From Orenia metallireducens (GTDB lineage Bacteria; Bacillota; Halanaerobiia; Halobacteroidales; Halobacteroidaceae): a DNA stretch of 63,060 nucleotides. The stretch lies in assembly GCF_003001995.1 (NCBI RefSeq), contig NZ_PVNB01000023.1:1-63060 (forward strand), written 5' to 3'. The translations under genes were made by a program, and so were the position numbers. The notes beneath the pieces were generated by a model. It did no database searches and was not told the DNA's origin. It worked only from the letters and a program-made list of their open reading frames with translations. This document shows, one piece after another, positions 56,197 through 63,060 of the stretch (within the stretch, counting starts at the first letter, position 1; every line of letters begins with the position of its first letter).

Positions 56197-56240
56197 AGAT
56201 AATAATAATCATTTTCAAAGCAAAGATAATATGTTATAAT
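56197..56240 (+). promoter_or_regulatory. rpsD promoter with Fur-like box
   Basis: AGATAATAATAATCA (56197-56211) matches 12 of 14 fixed positions of the Fur 7-1-7 box. It abuts TTTTCA (56212-56217), which with a 17-nt spacer and TATAAT (56235-56240) forms a promoter. Metal control of this S4 gene is inferred. Confidence 0.5.
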
Positions 56241-56320
56241 AAACATTGTTATGTCAAAAAGGGATTTACCGCGGCTAAATAAAAAAACATAAAAGAAAAA
56301 TATAAGGGGGATAAGGTAAA
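56241..56320 (+). promoter_or_regulatory. rpsD leader with 16S-complementary word
   Basis: The leader contains TTACCGCGGCT (56266-56276), an island of G+C in AT-rich sequence. It is the exact complement of the universal 16S rRNA 530-loop word AGCCGCGGUAA. S4 genes in Firmicutes are known to carry autoregulatory leaders. No complete structure was worked out here. Confidence 0.4.
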
Positions 56321-56917
56321 TTGGCAAATATGAAGGGACCACGATTCAAGGAAGCTAGAAGATTAGGACTTAATGTTCATGGACATCCTAAAGCTATGAA
56401 TCGTGCAAACAGTAGAACATCAAGAGATGCAAGAAAGTTATCAGACTATGGTAAGCAATTATTGGAAAAACAAAGGTTAAGAGCTTATTATGGAGTAATG
56501 GAGAAGCAATTTAAACGTTATGTCAAACAAGCTATGAATGAAGAAGGAATTACAGGTGAGAATATAGTTAAAAAATTAGAAACTAGATTGGATAATTTGA
56601 TATATCGAATTGGGTTTGCCCGTTCCACAAGGCAAGCAAGACAGTTGGTAAGCCATGGTCATATCTTAGTAAATGGAGAGAAAGTTGATAGACCATCTTA
56701 TCAAGTTCAGGTTGGTGATGAGATTAGCTTGAAGGAAGCATCTAGAAAGGTAGATATGTTCAAAGAGAACTTCCTAGAGATGACTTTACCAGAGTATCCA
56801 TACCTAACAAGAGATATGGAAAACTTCAGTGGAAAGTTGGTCTCACTGCCTAATCGAGAGGATGTTCCAATTGAAATTGATGACCATTTAGTTGTAGAGT
56901 TTTATTCACGACAATAA
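56321..56917 (+). CDS. rpsD: Ribosomal protein S4, cysteine-free form
   Basis: A 198-residue S4: N-terminal [30 protein letters not shown], and the S4 domain [37 protein letters not shown]. It contains no cysteine, so it lacks the N-terminal zinc site found in many S4 proteins. It stands alone, not with rpsM-rpsK-rpoA. It may be a zinc-independent paralogue or the only copy; the window cannot tell. The TTG start follows GGGGGATAAGG. A terminator follows at 56939. Confidence 0.93.
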   Translation: MANMKGPRFKEARRLGLNVHGHPKAMNRANSRTSRDARKLSDYGKQLLEKQRLRAYYGVMEKQFKRYVKQAMNEEGITGENIVKKLETRLDNLIYRIGFARSTRQARQLVSHGHILVNGEKVDRPSYQVQVGDEISLKEASRKVDMFKENFLEMTLPEYPYLTRDMENFSGKLVSLPNREDVPIEIDDHLVVEFYSRQ

Positions 56918-56938
56918 TAAATTATATAACTATTTATT

Positions 56939-56967
56939 AAGAGACAAGGTTAAATACCTTGTCTCTT
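56939..56967 (+). terminator. Terminator after rpsD
   Basis: AAGAGACAAGGT-TAAAT-ACCTTGTCTCTT followed by AATTTTG. Confidence 0.85.
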
Positions 56968-57036
56968 AATTTTGTCTAAAAAATTTTATTTTAGAAGATA
57001 AATTAGAGTTAAGAGATTGATAGATAAAAATTATTT

Positions 57037-57094
57037 TTGACAGAAAACACTACATCTAGTATACTTTTGTATATGAAGACACTAGATGTAGTGT
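57037..57094 (+). promoter_or_regulatory. RNR promoter with two NrdR boxes
   Basis: TTGACA (57037-57042), 17 nt, TATACT (57060-57065). ACACTACATCTAGTAT (57047-57062) lies between the two hexamers, and the palindrome ACACTAGATGTAGTGT (57079-57094) follows. Both fit the NrdR consensus and start 32 bp apart, three DNA turns, as usual for NrdR operator pairs. The nrdR gene is not in the window. Confidence 0.9.
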
Positions 57095-57193
57095 GGATTG
57101 TTTTTGAGATTATTTATTCTAATCTATTATATCATTTGAGCTCAGAAAATAAAAGTGAATTTGAAGGTTGTTACATTAAGGAGGCTAATTAAG

Positions 57194-59101
57194 ATGTTAC
57201 CAAGATGGGATGAACAGAGACAGAAAGTATTTGAGGATAGGTATGCTTTAAAAGATGAAAGTGGGGCTTTGATAGAAGCTAGTCCACAAGATATGTGGAG
57301 AAGAATAGCTAGAGTATTAGCAGAAGGTGATGATAAATTACATAATGAGTATTATCATGCTCTAGAGGATTTTAAATTTGTTCCAGCAGGAAGGCAATTA
57401 GCAGGAATAGGGAACCAAGGTGATGTAACTTTTTATAATTGTTATGTGATCCCTTTTCATAATAGAAAGAATCCAGAGGAAGGTTTAGATAGTAGAGGAG
57501 CAATTATGGATACTATCTCTTCTTGTGTAGAGATCTCAGCACGTGGAGGTGGAGTAGGCTTAAACTGGTCGGTATTACGACCTCGTGACTCTTATGTTGC
57601 AGGAGTTAATGGAAAATCAAGTGGTACTGTAAGTTGGATGAAGGCTATGAATGGTGTGATTTTACAGGTGATTCAAGGAGGCAGTCGCCGCGGAGCTCAG
57701 ATGTATTTATTAGAGGATTGGCATCCCGATGTATTGGAGTTTATCACTGTTAAAGAAAACTTAGAAGAGTTAAATGGAGCTAATCTTTCAGTAGGAATCT
57801 CTGATGAGTTTATGGAGGCTGTTAAGCAGGATGAAGAGTGGGTCTTGAAGTTCCCTGATACAAGCTATCCTAAGTATAATCAAGAATGGGAAGGGGATAT
57901 CAGAGATTGGGAGAGTAAAGGATATCCAGTAAAGGAGTATAAGAGGATTAAAGCTAGAGAGATGTGGGATTTAATCTGCAAATCAGCTTTAAATACTGCT
58001 GAACCAGGGGTTATCTTCTTAGAAAGATATAATAAATGGTCTAATACCAGAGGTGTAGAGAGAATTATCGGTACCAATCCTTGTGGTGAACAGGGGCTTG
58101 GTGGCTGGAGTGTATGTAACTTAGGTTCTATTAATCTAATTCACTTTATAGATGAAGCTGGAGAGGTAAAGTGGGATGAATTAAGAAGTACTGTCAGAAC
58201 AGGAGTGAAGTTCTTAGACCAGATTATTGATGAGAATGATTATATCTATCCTGAAATTGAAGAGAAGCAGAGCAAGATTAGAAGAATTGGGTTAGGTACT
58301 ATGGGATTGGCTGATGCGATGCTATTGGCTGGGATTAGATATGGTTCTAAAGAGTCCTTAGAGTTTATAGATAAGGTATACTCCTTTATCAGAGATAATG
58401 CTTATGAGATGAGTGCAGAGTTGGCAAAAGAGAAGGGAGCTGCACCTGGCTTTGACAAAGATCTATATCTAGATACTTACTTCATTAAGCAATTACCTGT
58501 TCAGATAAGAGAGAAGATTGCTGAGTATGGAATTAGGAATCTATCAATCTTAACCCAAGCTCCAACAGGAACAACAGGGATGTTGGCAGGAGTGTCATCA
58601 GGGATAGAGCCTAATTTCAATTGGGAATATTATAGACAGGATAATCTGGGAAGAAGGAAAGTCTATCATTGGCTAGCACAAGAGTATAGAAATGAAGGTA
58701 AAGAGCTTCCTGGTTATTTTGTGACTGCACCTGAGCTGACACCTGTAGAGCATATCAAGGTACAAGCTAGAATCCAGAACTATCTTGACTCTAGTATCAG
58801 TAAGACCGTTAATGCTCCCAAAAACCATACCATCGAAGAGGTTAAGACCTTGTACATGCAAGGCTATGATCTTGGTTGTAAAGGGACTACTTATTATAGA
58901 GATGGTTCTAGAAGTGGTGTCTTGGTCAATGAAGAGGAAGAAACAGAAGTAAAGAATGAAAAGGTAGTCGAGATGAAACATAAAGAAGAGCCAGATGAAA
59001 AGGATGGTTTTGCTAAATGTCCAAGCTGTGGAGAGTATTCTATGGGGATGCAAGAAGGATGTAACTTCTGCTTGAGCTGTGGACATTCAAAGTGTAGTTA
59101 A
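57194..59101 (+). CDS. nrdJ: Class II (B12-dependent) ribonucleoside-diphosphate reductase
   Basis: A 635-residue reductase forming deoxyribonucleotides with an adenosylcobalamin-generated radical. The active-site set is present: first redox cysteine in FYNCYVIP, SSCVEISARGGGVGLNWS, NPCGEQ with catalytic cysteine and glutamate, and QAPTGTTGMLAGVSSGIEPNF. The C-terminus holds CPSCGEY...CNFCLSCGHSKC, a zinc-ribbon-like tail probably also used for reduction. No small-subunit gene is needed or present. ATG 57194 follows AAGGAGG; the upstream in-frame start lacks a site. Controlled by NrdR boxes. Confidence 0.95.
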   Translation: MLPRWDEQRQKVFEDRYALKDESGALIEASPQDMWRRIARVLAEGDDKLHNEYYHALEDFKFVPAGRQLAGIGNQGDVTFYNCYVIPFHNRKNPEEGLDSRGAIMDTISSCVEISARGGGVGLNWSVLRPRDSYVAGVNGKSSGTVSWMKAMNGVILQVIQGGSRRGAQMYLLEDWHPDVLEFITVKENLEELNGANLSVGISDEFMEAVKQDEEWVLKFPDTSYPKYNQEWEGDIRDWESKGYPVKEYKRIKAREMWDLICKSALNTAEPGVIFLERYNKWSNTRGVERIIGTNPCGEQGLGGWSVCNLGSINLIHFIDEAGEVKWDELRSTVRTGVKFLDQIIDENDYIYPEIEEKQSKIRRIGLGTMGLADAMLLAGIRYGSKESLEFIDKVYSFIRDNAYEMSAELAKEKGAAPGFDKDLYLDTYFIKQLPVQIREKIAEYGIRNLSILTQAPTGTTGMLAGVSSGIEPNFNWEYYRQDNLGRRKVYHWLAQEYRNEGKELPGYFVTAPELTPVEHIKVQARIQNYLDSSISKTVNAPKNHTIEEVKTLYMQGYDLGCKGTTYYRDGSRSGVLVNEEEETEVKNEKVVEMKHKEEPDEKDGFAKCPSCGEYSMGMQEGCNFCLSCGHSKCS

Positions 59102-59645
59102 GTGGAAAAATTCGTTCGGGGATTTTTCCCTTACGAAGAGTTCGAAAGAACTCGTAGGGAGTAAACTTAGAGCAAGCACAAAATCTAGTTTATATGCTAA
59201 GATATAAAAGTAAGTCCGAATTAGAGTGGAAAAATTCGTTCGGGGATTTTTCCCTTACGAAGAGTTCGAAAGAACTCGTAGGGAGTAAACTTAGAGCAAG
59301 CACAAAATCTAGTTTATATGCCAAGATACAAAAGTAAGTCCGAATTAGAGCAGAAAAATTCTGTCGGGAATTTTTCCATTACGAAGAGTTCGAAAGAACT
59401 CGCAGGGAGTAAACTTAGAGCAAGCACAAAATCTAGTTTATATACCAAGATACAAAAGTAAGTCCGAATTAGAGCAGAAAAATTCTGTCGGGAATTTTTC
59501 CATTACGAAGAGTTCGAAAGAACTCGCAGGGAGTAAACTTCAAGCAAGCACAGAATTTAGTTTATAGCTTGGATTATAAAAAAGTAAGAGTCAATAAAGT
59601 AGAGAAATTGAACCAGGAATTTTCTATTAGGTTGAATTAAAAAAC
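59101..59645 (+). repeat. Tandem array of 124-bp units
   Basis: Units begin at 59101, 59225, 59349 and 59473, each exactly 124 bp apart; a fifth, decayed unit runs to about 59645. Units 1 and 2 are nearly identical, as are 3 and 4, and the pairs differ in the first hairpin (GGAAAAATTCGTTCGGGG against AGAAAAATTCTGTCGGGA). Every unit can form a hairpin with GAAAAATT/ATTTTTC-type arms and a second GAGTTC-GAAA-GAACTC hairpin with a GNRA-like loop. There are no spacers and no open frame. It starts right after the nrdJ stop and fills the gap. Confidence 0.9.
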
Positions 59646-59658
59646 TTAGGGATAGAGA

Positions 59659-59698
59659 TAAAATAAGCTATCATTGATATCAATGATAGCTTATTTTA
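59659..59698. terminator. Palindromic terminator after the tandem array
   Basis: TAAAATAAGCTATCATTGAT is followed by its exact reverse complement. It can end transcription from both directions. Confidence 0.85.
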
Positions 59699-59720
59699 TG
59701 ACAAGTAAGATTAATATAGC

Positions 59721-59957
59721 TTAATTATCATTACTAAATCCTATTATATTTAAAATTAATCCTAAGAAGATAATGATATATTCGATACCTCCTAAGTTAC
59801 TATTAGGGTCAATAGCTATGATTCCGCCAACTAGTGTTATTTCAATTCCTAAAATCATTAGATTTATAGTTGATTTGCCTTTTGATTTAGAGACGATAAA
59901 TATTATACTTCCACTGACAAATAATAACATAAAAAGCAGTACAATAATTCTTGTCAT
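59721..59957 (-). CDS. Small membrane protein
   Basis: A 78-residue protein with three hydrophobic stretches (TRIIVLLFMLLFVSGSIIFIV, LMILGIEITLVGGIIA, EYIIIFLGLILNIIGF). I do not recognise a family. ATG at 59957 follows GAGAGGG; the longer frame to 60032 has no such site. It is isolated. Confidence 0.5.
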   Translation of the reverse strand: MTRIIVLLFMLLFVSGSIIFIVSKSKGKSTINLMILGIEITLVGGIIAIDPNSNLGGIEYIIIFLGLILNIIGFSNDN

Positions 59958-60094
59958 ACTATACCCTCTCTTCTTTAAAAATAATCTAATATTAATTTTA
60001 CTATTTACTATTTGAAGTTTAATATGTGACAAATAATCTTTTATTTATCACTAACAAGACTATCGGATATTAGGTTAGTGATAATAATATTTTG

Positions 60095-60799
60095 TTACTT
60101 AACCGCTACAATAGCTGCAAACTTACTGTTTTTATGTAAGATATCAACCTTCTTAAAACCCACCTTCTGTAGCTCTGAAATAATAAAGGTTACTGTCTCA
60201 GGGGTATCCTCTTTCTTTATATAATCAAAAACGTGCTGTTGATATTTTTCACCCTTAAACTGAATTAAGTATTCCTTATATCGGTCATTTTGGATATCAT
60301 CCACTTTGGGAATTTCATGTTTAATTAAATCCCAGTACCAGAAGGTACCACCTTCAACTAAGGAATCATATATTTTCTTGAGTACTTTATTCCATTCAGC
60401 TCTATTTCGTAAATGGTGGAGTACTGCAGCGGCAATAACGATATCATAATGCTGCTTGCAAAGCTTTAATTCTCTAATATCCCCTTGAAGTAGCTGTTCA
60501 ACTGTACCACCAGTACTTTCAATTCTTTCTTTAGCCCTGTTGAGCATATTCATACTTAAATCAATTATAGTAGATTCGAGAGTGGGGAAGTTTTCTAAAA
60601 CCTTTAGAGTAAAGTTACCACCTCCACAACCAATGTCACAGATATAGTTGGCATTAGGATTAGTTTTAGCTATAGTATTTGCAATCATCTCTAGGACTAA
60701 TGCTGAATCTACCGTTGAGGTCTGTCCTGTCTCTAGATTAGAAAATCTATCTACTTCATTATCAAATCTTGATCTTATCTCATTGACTGTCATTTTCAT
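60095..60799 (-). CDS. Class I SAM-dependent methyltransferase
   Basis: A 234-residue methyltransferase with motif I ICDIGCGGGNFTLKVL, the acidic ribose-binding STIIDLSMNML, and motif IV/post-I YDIVIAAAVLHHLRN. It belongs to the broad UbiE/COQ5-like group; the substrate is unknown. GGAGGTAA precedes the ATG. It is divergent from tetR. Confidence 0.87.
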   Translation of the reverse strand: MKMTVNEIRSRFDNEVDRFSNLETGQTSTVDSALVLEMIANTIAKTNPNANYICDIGCGGGNFTLKVLENFPTLESTIIDLSMNMLNRAKERIESTGGTVEQLLQGDIRELKLCKQHYDIVIAAAVLHHLRNRAEWNKVLKKIYDSLVEGGTFWYWDLIKHEIPKVDDIQNDRYKEYLIQFKGEKYQQHVFDYIKKEDTPETVTFIISELQKVGFKKVDILHKNSKFAAIVAVK

Positions 60800-60954
60800 C
60801 TGATTACCTCCAGTTTTTATTTTTTAATCAAATATTTGCTTTAGTACATGGATTACTTCTAATGATAAATTTATATAAATAATATACTAAATTGTAATAT
60901 TTTTCAACAAGAACATGAAATTTAAAAATATCTCAATTTTCATAAACTTTATTT

Positions 60955-61035
60955 TGACAATTTATCTGACCCCTGTTATAATTAAATTGACTGAAAGGTC
61001 AATTTTTTATTACACCTGCTTGACTGGACGGTCAG
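60955..61035 (+). promoter_or_regulatory. tetR-tolC promoter with two TetR operators
   Basis: TTGACA (60955-60960), 16 nt, TATAAT (60977-60982). Operators TTGACTGAAAGGTCAA (60987-61002) and TTGACTGGACGGTCAG (61020-61035) share the form TTGACyNNNNrGTCAA and cover the start region, consistent with autorepression. Confidence 0.8.
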
Positions 61036-61056
61036 TTGAGAAAAGGAGGGTTAAAA

Positions 61057-61635
61057 ATAGCTAATATATCGAAAAAAGATAGTATAATTAATGCTGCATT
61101 GAAGCTGTTTTCTAATAATGGTTATCATAAAACAACAGTTAGCCAGATAGCCAAAGAGGCTAAGGTTGCTAAAGGAACTGTTTATTGGTATTTCGATAGT
61201 AAGAAGCAGTTATTTCAGGCGATTATATTGACAGGGGTAGAAAGATTGACAAGCCAAATTGAGAGTAGAGTTAAAGAAAAGGATGATGTACTTGACAAAT
61301 TAAAATCAATAGTGATGATATACTTAGAATTTATTAACAAAGCTAGGCAACACTTCAAGGTGTTTCAAGAAGGAATGATAGCTGTAATCGATAATGATTT
61401 TAAAGATAGGATGATGGCTTTTAGAAGTGAACAAGCTGAATTTATTGCGGCTATTATCGAACAAGGAAAGAACGAAAATAAAGTTCGCTTAGATGTTGAT
61501 AATAAGGATATGGCTTATTTATTATTATCAATGGTTACTAGTTTTAATGATTATTTGCAGGGTAATAATGATTTTAATATTATTTCCAAAGGAGATATTA
61601 TAATTGACGTCTTCCTACAGGGGGTAGCTAGATAG
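61057..61635 (+). CDS. TetR/AcrR family repressor
   Basis: About 192 residues. The N-terminal helix-turn-helix is clear (KDSIINAALKLFSNNGYHKTTVSQIAKEAKVAKGTVYWYFDSKKQLFQAI); the C-terminal ligand domain is helical. It likely represses itself and the downstream tolC. The start is unusual: AAAGGAGGG is followed after 6 nt by ATA (61057), in frame, and there is no ATG, GTG or TTG at normal spacing. The only standard alternative is TTG 61036, which precedes the Shine-Dalgarno site and overlaps operator 2. Confidence 0.9.
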   Translation: MANISKKDSIINAALKLFSNNGYHKTTVSQIAKEAKVAKGTVYWYFDSKKQLFQAIILTGVERLTSQIESRVKEKDDVLDKLKSIVMIYLEFINKARQHFKVFQEGMIAVIDNDFKDRMMAFRSEQAEFIAAIIEQGKNENKVRLDVDNKDMAYLLLSMVTSFNDYLQGNNDFNIISKGDIIIDVFLQGVAR

Positions 61636-61653
61636 TCATAAAAATTTTTATAG

Positions 61654-61677
61654 TTAATTGACTAAGCAGTCAATTAA
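61654..61677. promoter_or_regulatory. Third TetR operator, before tolC
   Basis: TTAATTGACT-AAGC-AGTCAATTAA is a perfect inverted repeat containing TTGACTAAGCAGTCAA, the same motif as the two sites before tetR. It overlaps the region just upstream of the tolC ribosome binding site. Confidence 0.8.
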
Positions 61678-61690
61678 TAGGAGGGGTCTT

Positions 61691-62974
61691 ATGAAGAGTA
61701 AAATATATATTATTACAATTATCTGTCTACTGCTTAGTGCTGTAACTGTGTATGCTGCTGAGTCTGATCAGAAGACGGTCTTAAGTAAGGAAGAGGTAAT
61801 CGAATTAGCCTATAAAAATAATCCTGACATAATTAAGTTAGAAAAGGATCTGGAGATTGCTAAAGAGGGCTTAAAGGGAGTAAAGGCAAGTTTTTATCCT
61901 AAAATCAGTCTAAATAGTATTTATACTTTAAATTCAGACCAACAGTTATCAACAATGTCTAAGGATAGTTACACATTTGATTTAGGTTTACAACAACCTC
62001 TGTTTATGGGAGGACAACTTGTAGCTGGTTATGAGCAAGTAAAGAAGAATTTTGAAATGACTAAATTACAGTTAGAGGATAAGAGACAAGAGATCAGAAA
62101 TCAAGTTCTTAATCAATATTATCAAATTTTGCAAAGCAAGAAGATGGTTGAGGTAAATCAACAGAACATAAGTACAATTAAACGATATCTTGAAATTGCT
62201 CGAATCAAAAAAGAGGTTGGGATTTTAACTAACACTGATGTATTACGATCTCAAATAGATTTAAATAAAGGAAAGCAGAGTTTATTGCAGATTGAAAATA
62301 GTCTTAAGTTAAGCAAGCTGCGCTTAAAGAATGATTTGGGAATAGGAAAGGATGTAGAGTTAATCTTAGATGATGAATTAACTTGGCAGGAGATTAACTT
62401 AACAGAAGCTGAGGTCAGAGAGTATGCTTTTGCCAATAGGTTTGATTTACAGCAGTTAGAGTTAAGAGAAGATGTTTTGGAGTTAGAGGTAGATAAAGCC
62501 AAAGGTGCTAAATATCCTACTCTTAATCTATCAAGTAATTACTCTACTATGGGTGATAGCTTAAAATTTGATGATGGTAACTTCAAGGTCAGCTTGATGC
62601 TAAGTTATGATATCTTTGATGGAGGTGCCAAAGATTCAAAGGTAAAGCAAGCTAAGAAGGAGCTAGAGAAGTTTAATATTACAGAAGAACAGACGCTAAA
62701 TAATATCGGATTGGCTATTCAAGAGAGCCTGCTAAAAGTATCTGAGGCTAGAGAGTATATTGAGTTAGCAGAGTTAAGCTTGACCCAAGCTAAAGAGAAT
62801 CTGCGACAAAATGAGATACAGTATCAAGAAGGACTGCTAAGTAGTTTTTATGTCTTAGAAGCACAGAGCACCTTTAAACAGGCTCAGACTGAATATTATA
62901 AGGCGATTTATAATTATAATCTAGCTGTAGCCAATTTAGAGAGAGTAATGGGGAGAGACATAGTAACTAGTTGA
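61691..62974 (+). CDS. TolC family outer-membrane efflux protein
   Basis: A 427-residue protein with signal peptide (1-21, ending VYA-AE) and two homologous outer-membrane efflux (OEP) repeats: VIELAYKNNPDIIKLEKDLEIA and a second near REYAFANRFDLQQLELREDVLEL, each with long coiled coils. It should form a trimeric outer-membrane channel for tripartite pumps. This implies a diderm cell envelope. ATG 61691 follows AGGAGGGG. The adaptor and pump genes usually found next would be downstream, where an element end appears instead. Confidence 0.93.
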   Translation: MKSKIYIITIICLLLSAVTVYAAESDQKTVLSKEEVIELAYKNNPDIIKLEKDLEIAKEGLKGVKASFYPKISLNSIYTLNSDQQLSTMSKDSYTFDLGLQQPLFMGGQLVAGYEQVKKNFEMTKLQLEDKRQEIRNQVLNQYYQILQSKKMVEVNQQNISTIKRYLEIARIKKEVGILTNTDVLRSQIDLNKGKQSLLQIENSLKLSKLRLKNDLGIGKDVELILDDELTWQEINLTEAEVREYAFANRFDLQQLELREDVLELEVDKAKGAKYPTLNLSSNYSTMGDSLKFDDGNFKVSLMLSYDIFDGGAKDSKVKQAKKELEKFNITEEQTLNNIGLAIQESLLKVSEAREYIELAELSLTQAKENLRQNEIQYQEGLLSSFYVLEAQSTFKQAQTEYYKAIYNYNLAVANLERVMGRDIVTS

Positions 62975-62976
62975 TA

Positions 62977-63060
62977 TGTTCCAGAACATCGTTTACGGTA
63001 AAAATTCCAAGACATCGTTTATTCACTAGTGATTATTTTGTTACAGGACATCGTTTATAT
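62977..63060 (+). mobile_element. Possible insertion-element end with repeated transposase-site motif
   Basis: Three copies of ACATCGTTTA in the same orientation (in 62985-62995, 63011-63021, 63047-63057), each preceded by CCAGA, CCAAG or ACAGG, start 3 nt after the tolC stop. Repeated terminal motifs beginning with TG are typical of IS21-like and some other element ends. The window stops before any transposase. Confidence 0.45.

Noticed and set aside
56261-56276. T-box motif before rpsD (GGGATTTACCGCGG)
   Set aside because: It lacks the essential TGGN bulge, the stem I and a terminator, and S4 is not an amino-acid-related gene.
58673-59086. 137-codon open frame opposite the nrdJ end
   Set aside because: Antisense to the conserved C-terminus and zinc tail; composition is that of a shadow frame.
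59101-59645. CRISPR-like array
   Set aside because: The 124-bp units are directly contiguous with no unique spacers, and no cas gene is present.

Overview
The window reads as a chromosomal segment of a low-G+C, strictly anaerobic, diderm Firmicute, most like the Halanaerobiales (for example an Orenia or Halobacteroides relative). This is inference from gene content: an AT-rich sequence with Firmicutes-style Shine-Dalgarno sites and T-box and S-box riboswitches, a Firmicutes division cluster (yggS-sepF-yggT-ylmH-divIVA) and remA-gmk-rpoZ-coaBC cluster, sigma-H-like promoters, an anaerobe's oxygen defence set (flavodiiron protein, rubrerythrin, superoxide reductase), a B12-dependent ribonucleotide reductase, and a TolC-type outer-membrane protein that implies an outer membrane. 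I found no tRNA or rRNA gene and no CRISPR array.

Layout. 0.5-7.8 kb: membrane-fusion-like protein, PhoH-like ATPase, yggS, sepF, proC, yggT, ylmH, divIVA, a TM1266-type regulator and mtnN. 8-13.1 kb: an ankyrin lipoprotein, an unusual duplicated F0 c-subunit-like protein, and an Ile T-box with ileS. 13.5-18.6 kb: a GAF-GGDEF cyclase, a hypothetical gene, remA, gmk, rpoZ, coaBC. 18.6-22.2 kb: a TrpXYZ-like ABC transporter behind a possible attenuator, and an MpsC/DUF2294 protein. 22.3-29.5 kb: a candidate noncoding RNA, an OFA-family transporter, an FAD oxidoreductase, a DUF1450 protein, a LysM polysaccharide deacetylase, sfsA, and SAM riboswitch-metK. 29.5-38 kb: a hypothetical gene, a probable Fur-controlled sRNA, flavodiiron protein, rubrerythrin, superoxide reductase, wrbA-like, a UvrD/PcrA helicase and ndk. 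38.3-51 kb: a chemoreceptor, then phoP-phoR, pstS1, a second chemoreceptor, pstS2-pstC-pstA-pstB-phoU. 51-63 kb: ferritin-like protein, mnmA, third chemoreceptor, frameshifted tspO, a cysteine-free S4, NrdR boxes and class II RNR, a 124-bp tandem array, a small membrane protein, a methyltransferase, a TetR-tolC operon and what looks like the end of an insertion element at the window edge.

How parts work together. The two-component pair, duplicated phosphate-binding proteins with phased Pho boxes, transporter and PhoU form a complete phosphate-starvation module. The iron/oxygen genes at 30-35 kb carry Fur/PerR-like sites. The most striking new candidate there is a ~135-nt transcript with a consensus promoter, a Fur-like operator at +1, two hairpins presenting CCUCC-type loops and a terminator: the architecture of an iron-sparing sRNA that pairs with ribosome binding sites.

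Other points of interest are the c-ring-like protein without an ion-binding carboxylate, a family of intergenic elements with conserved TGTCGCAATA ends and exchangeable interiors, the tandem array, a chemoreceptor with an insertion at its signalling tip, and three identically spaced sigma-H-like promoters. All coordinates and motifs were read by eye; family assignments rest on recognised motifs, not on database searches.
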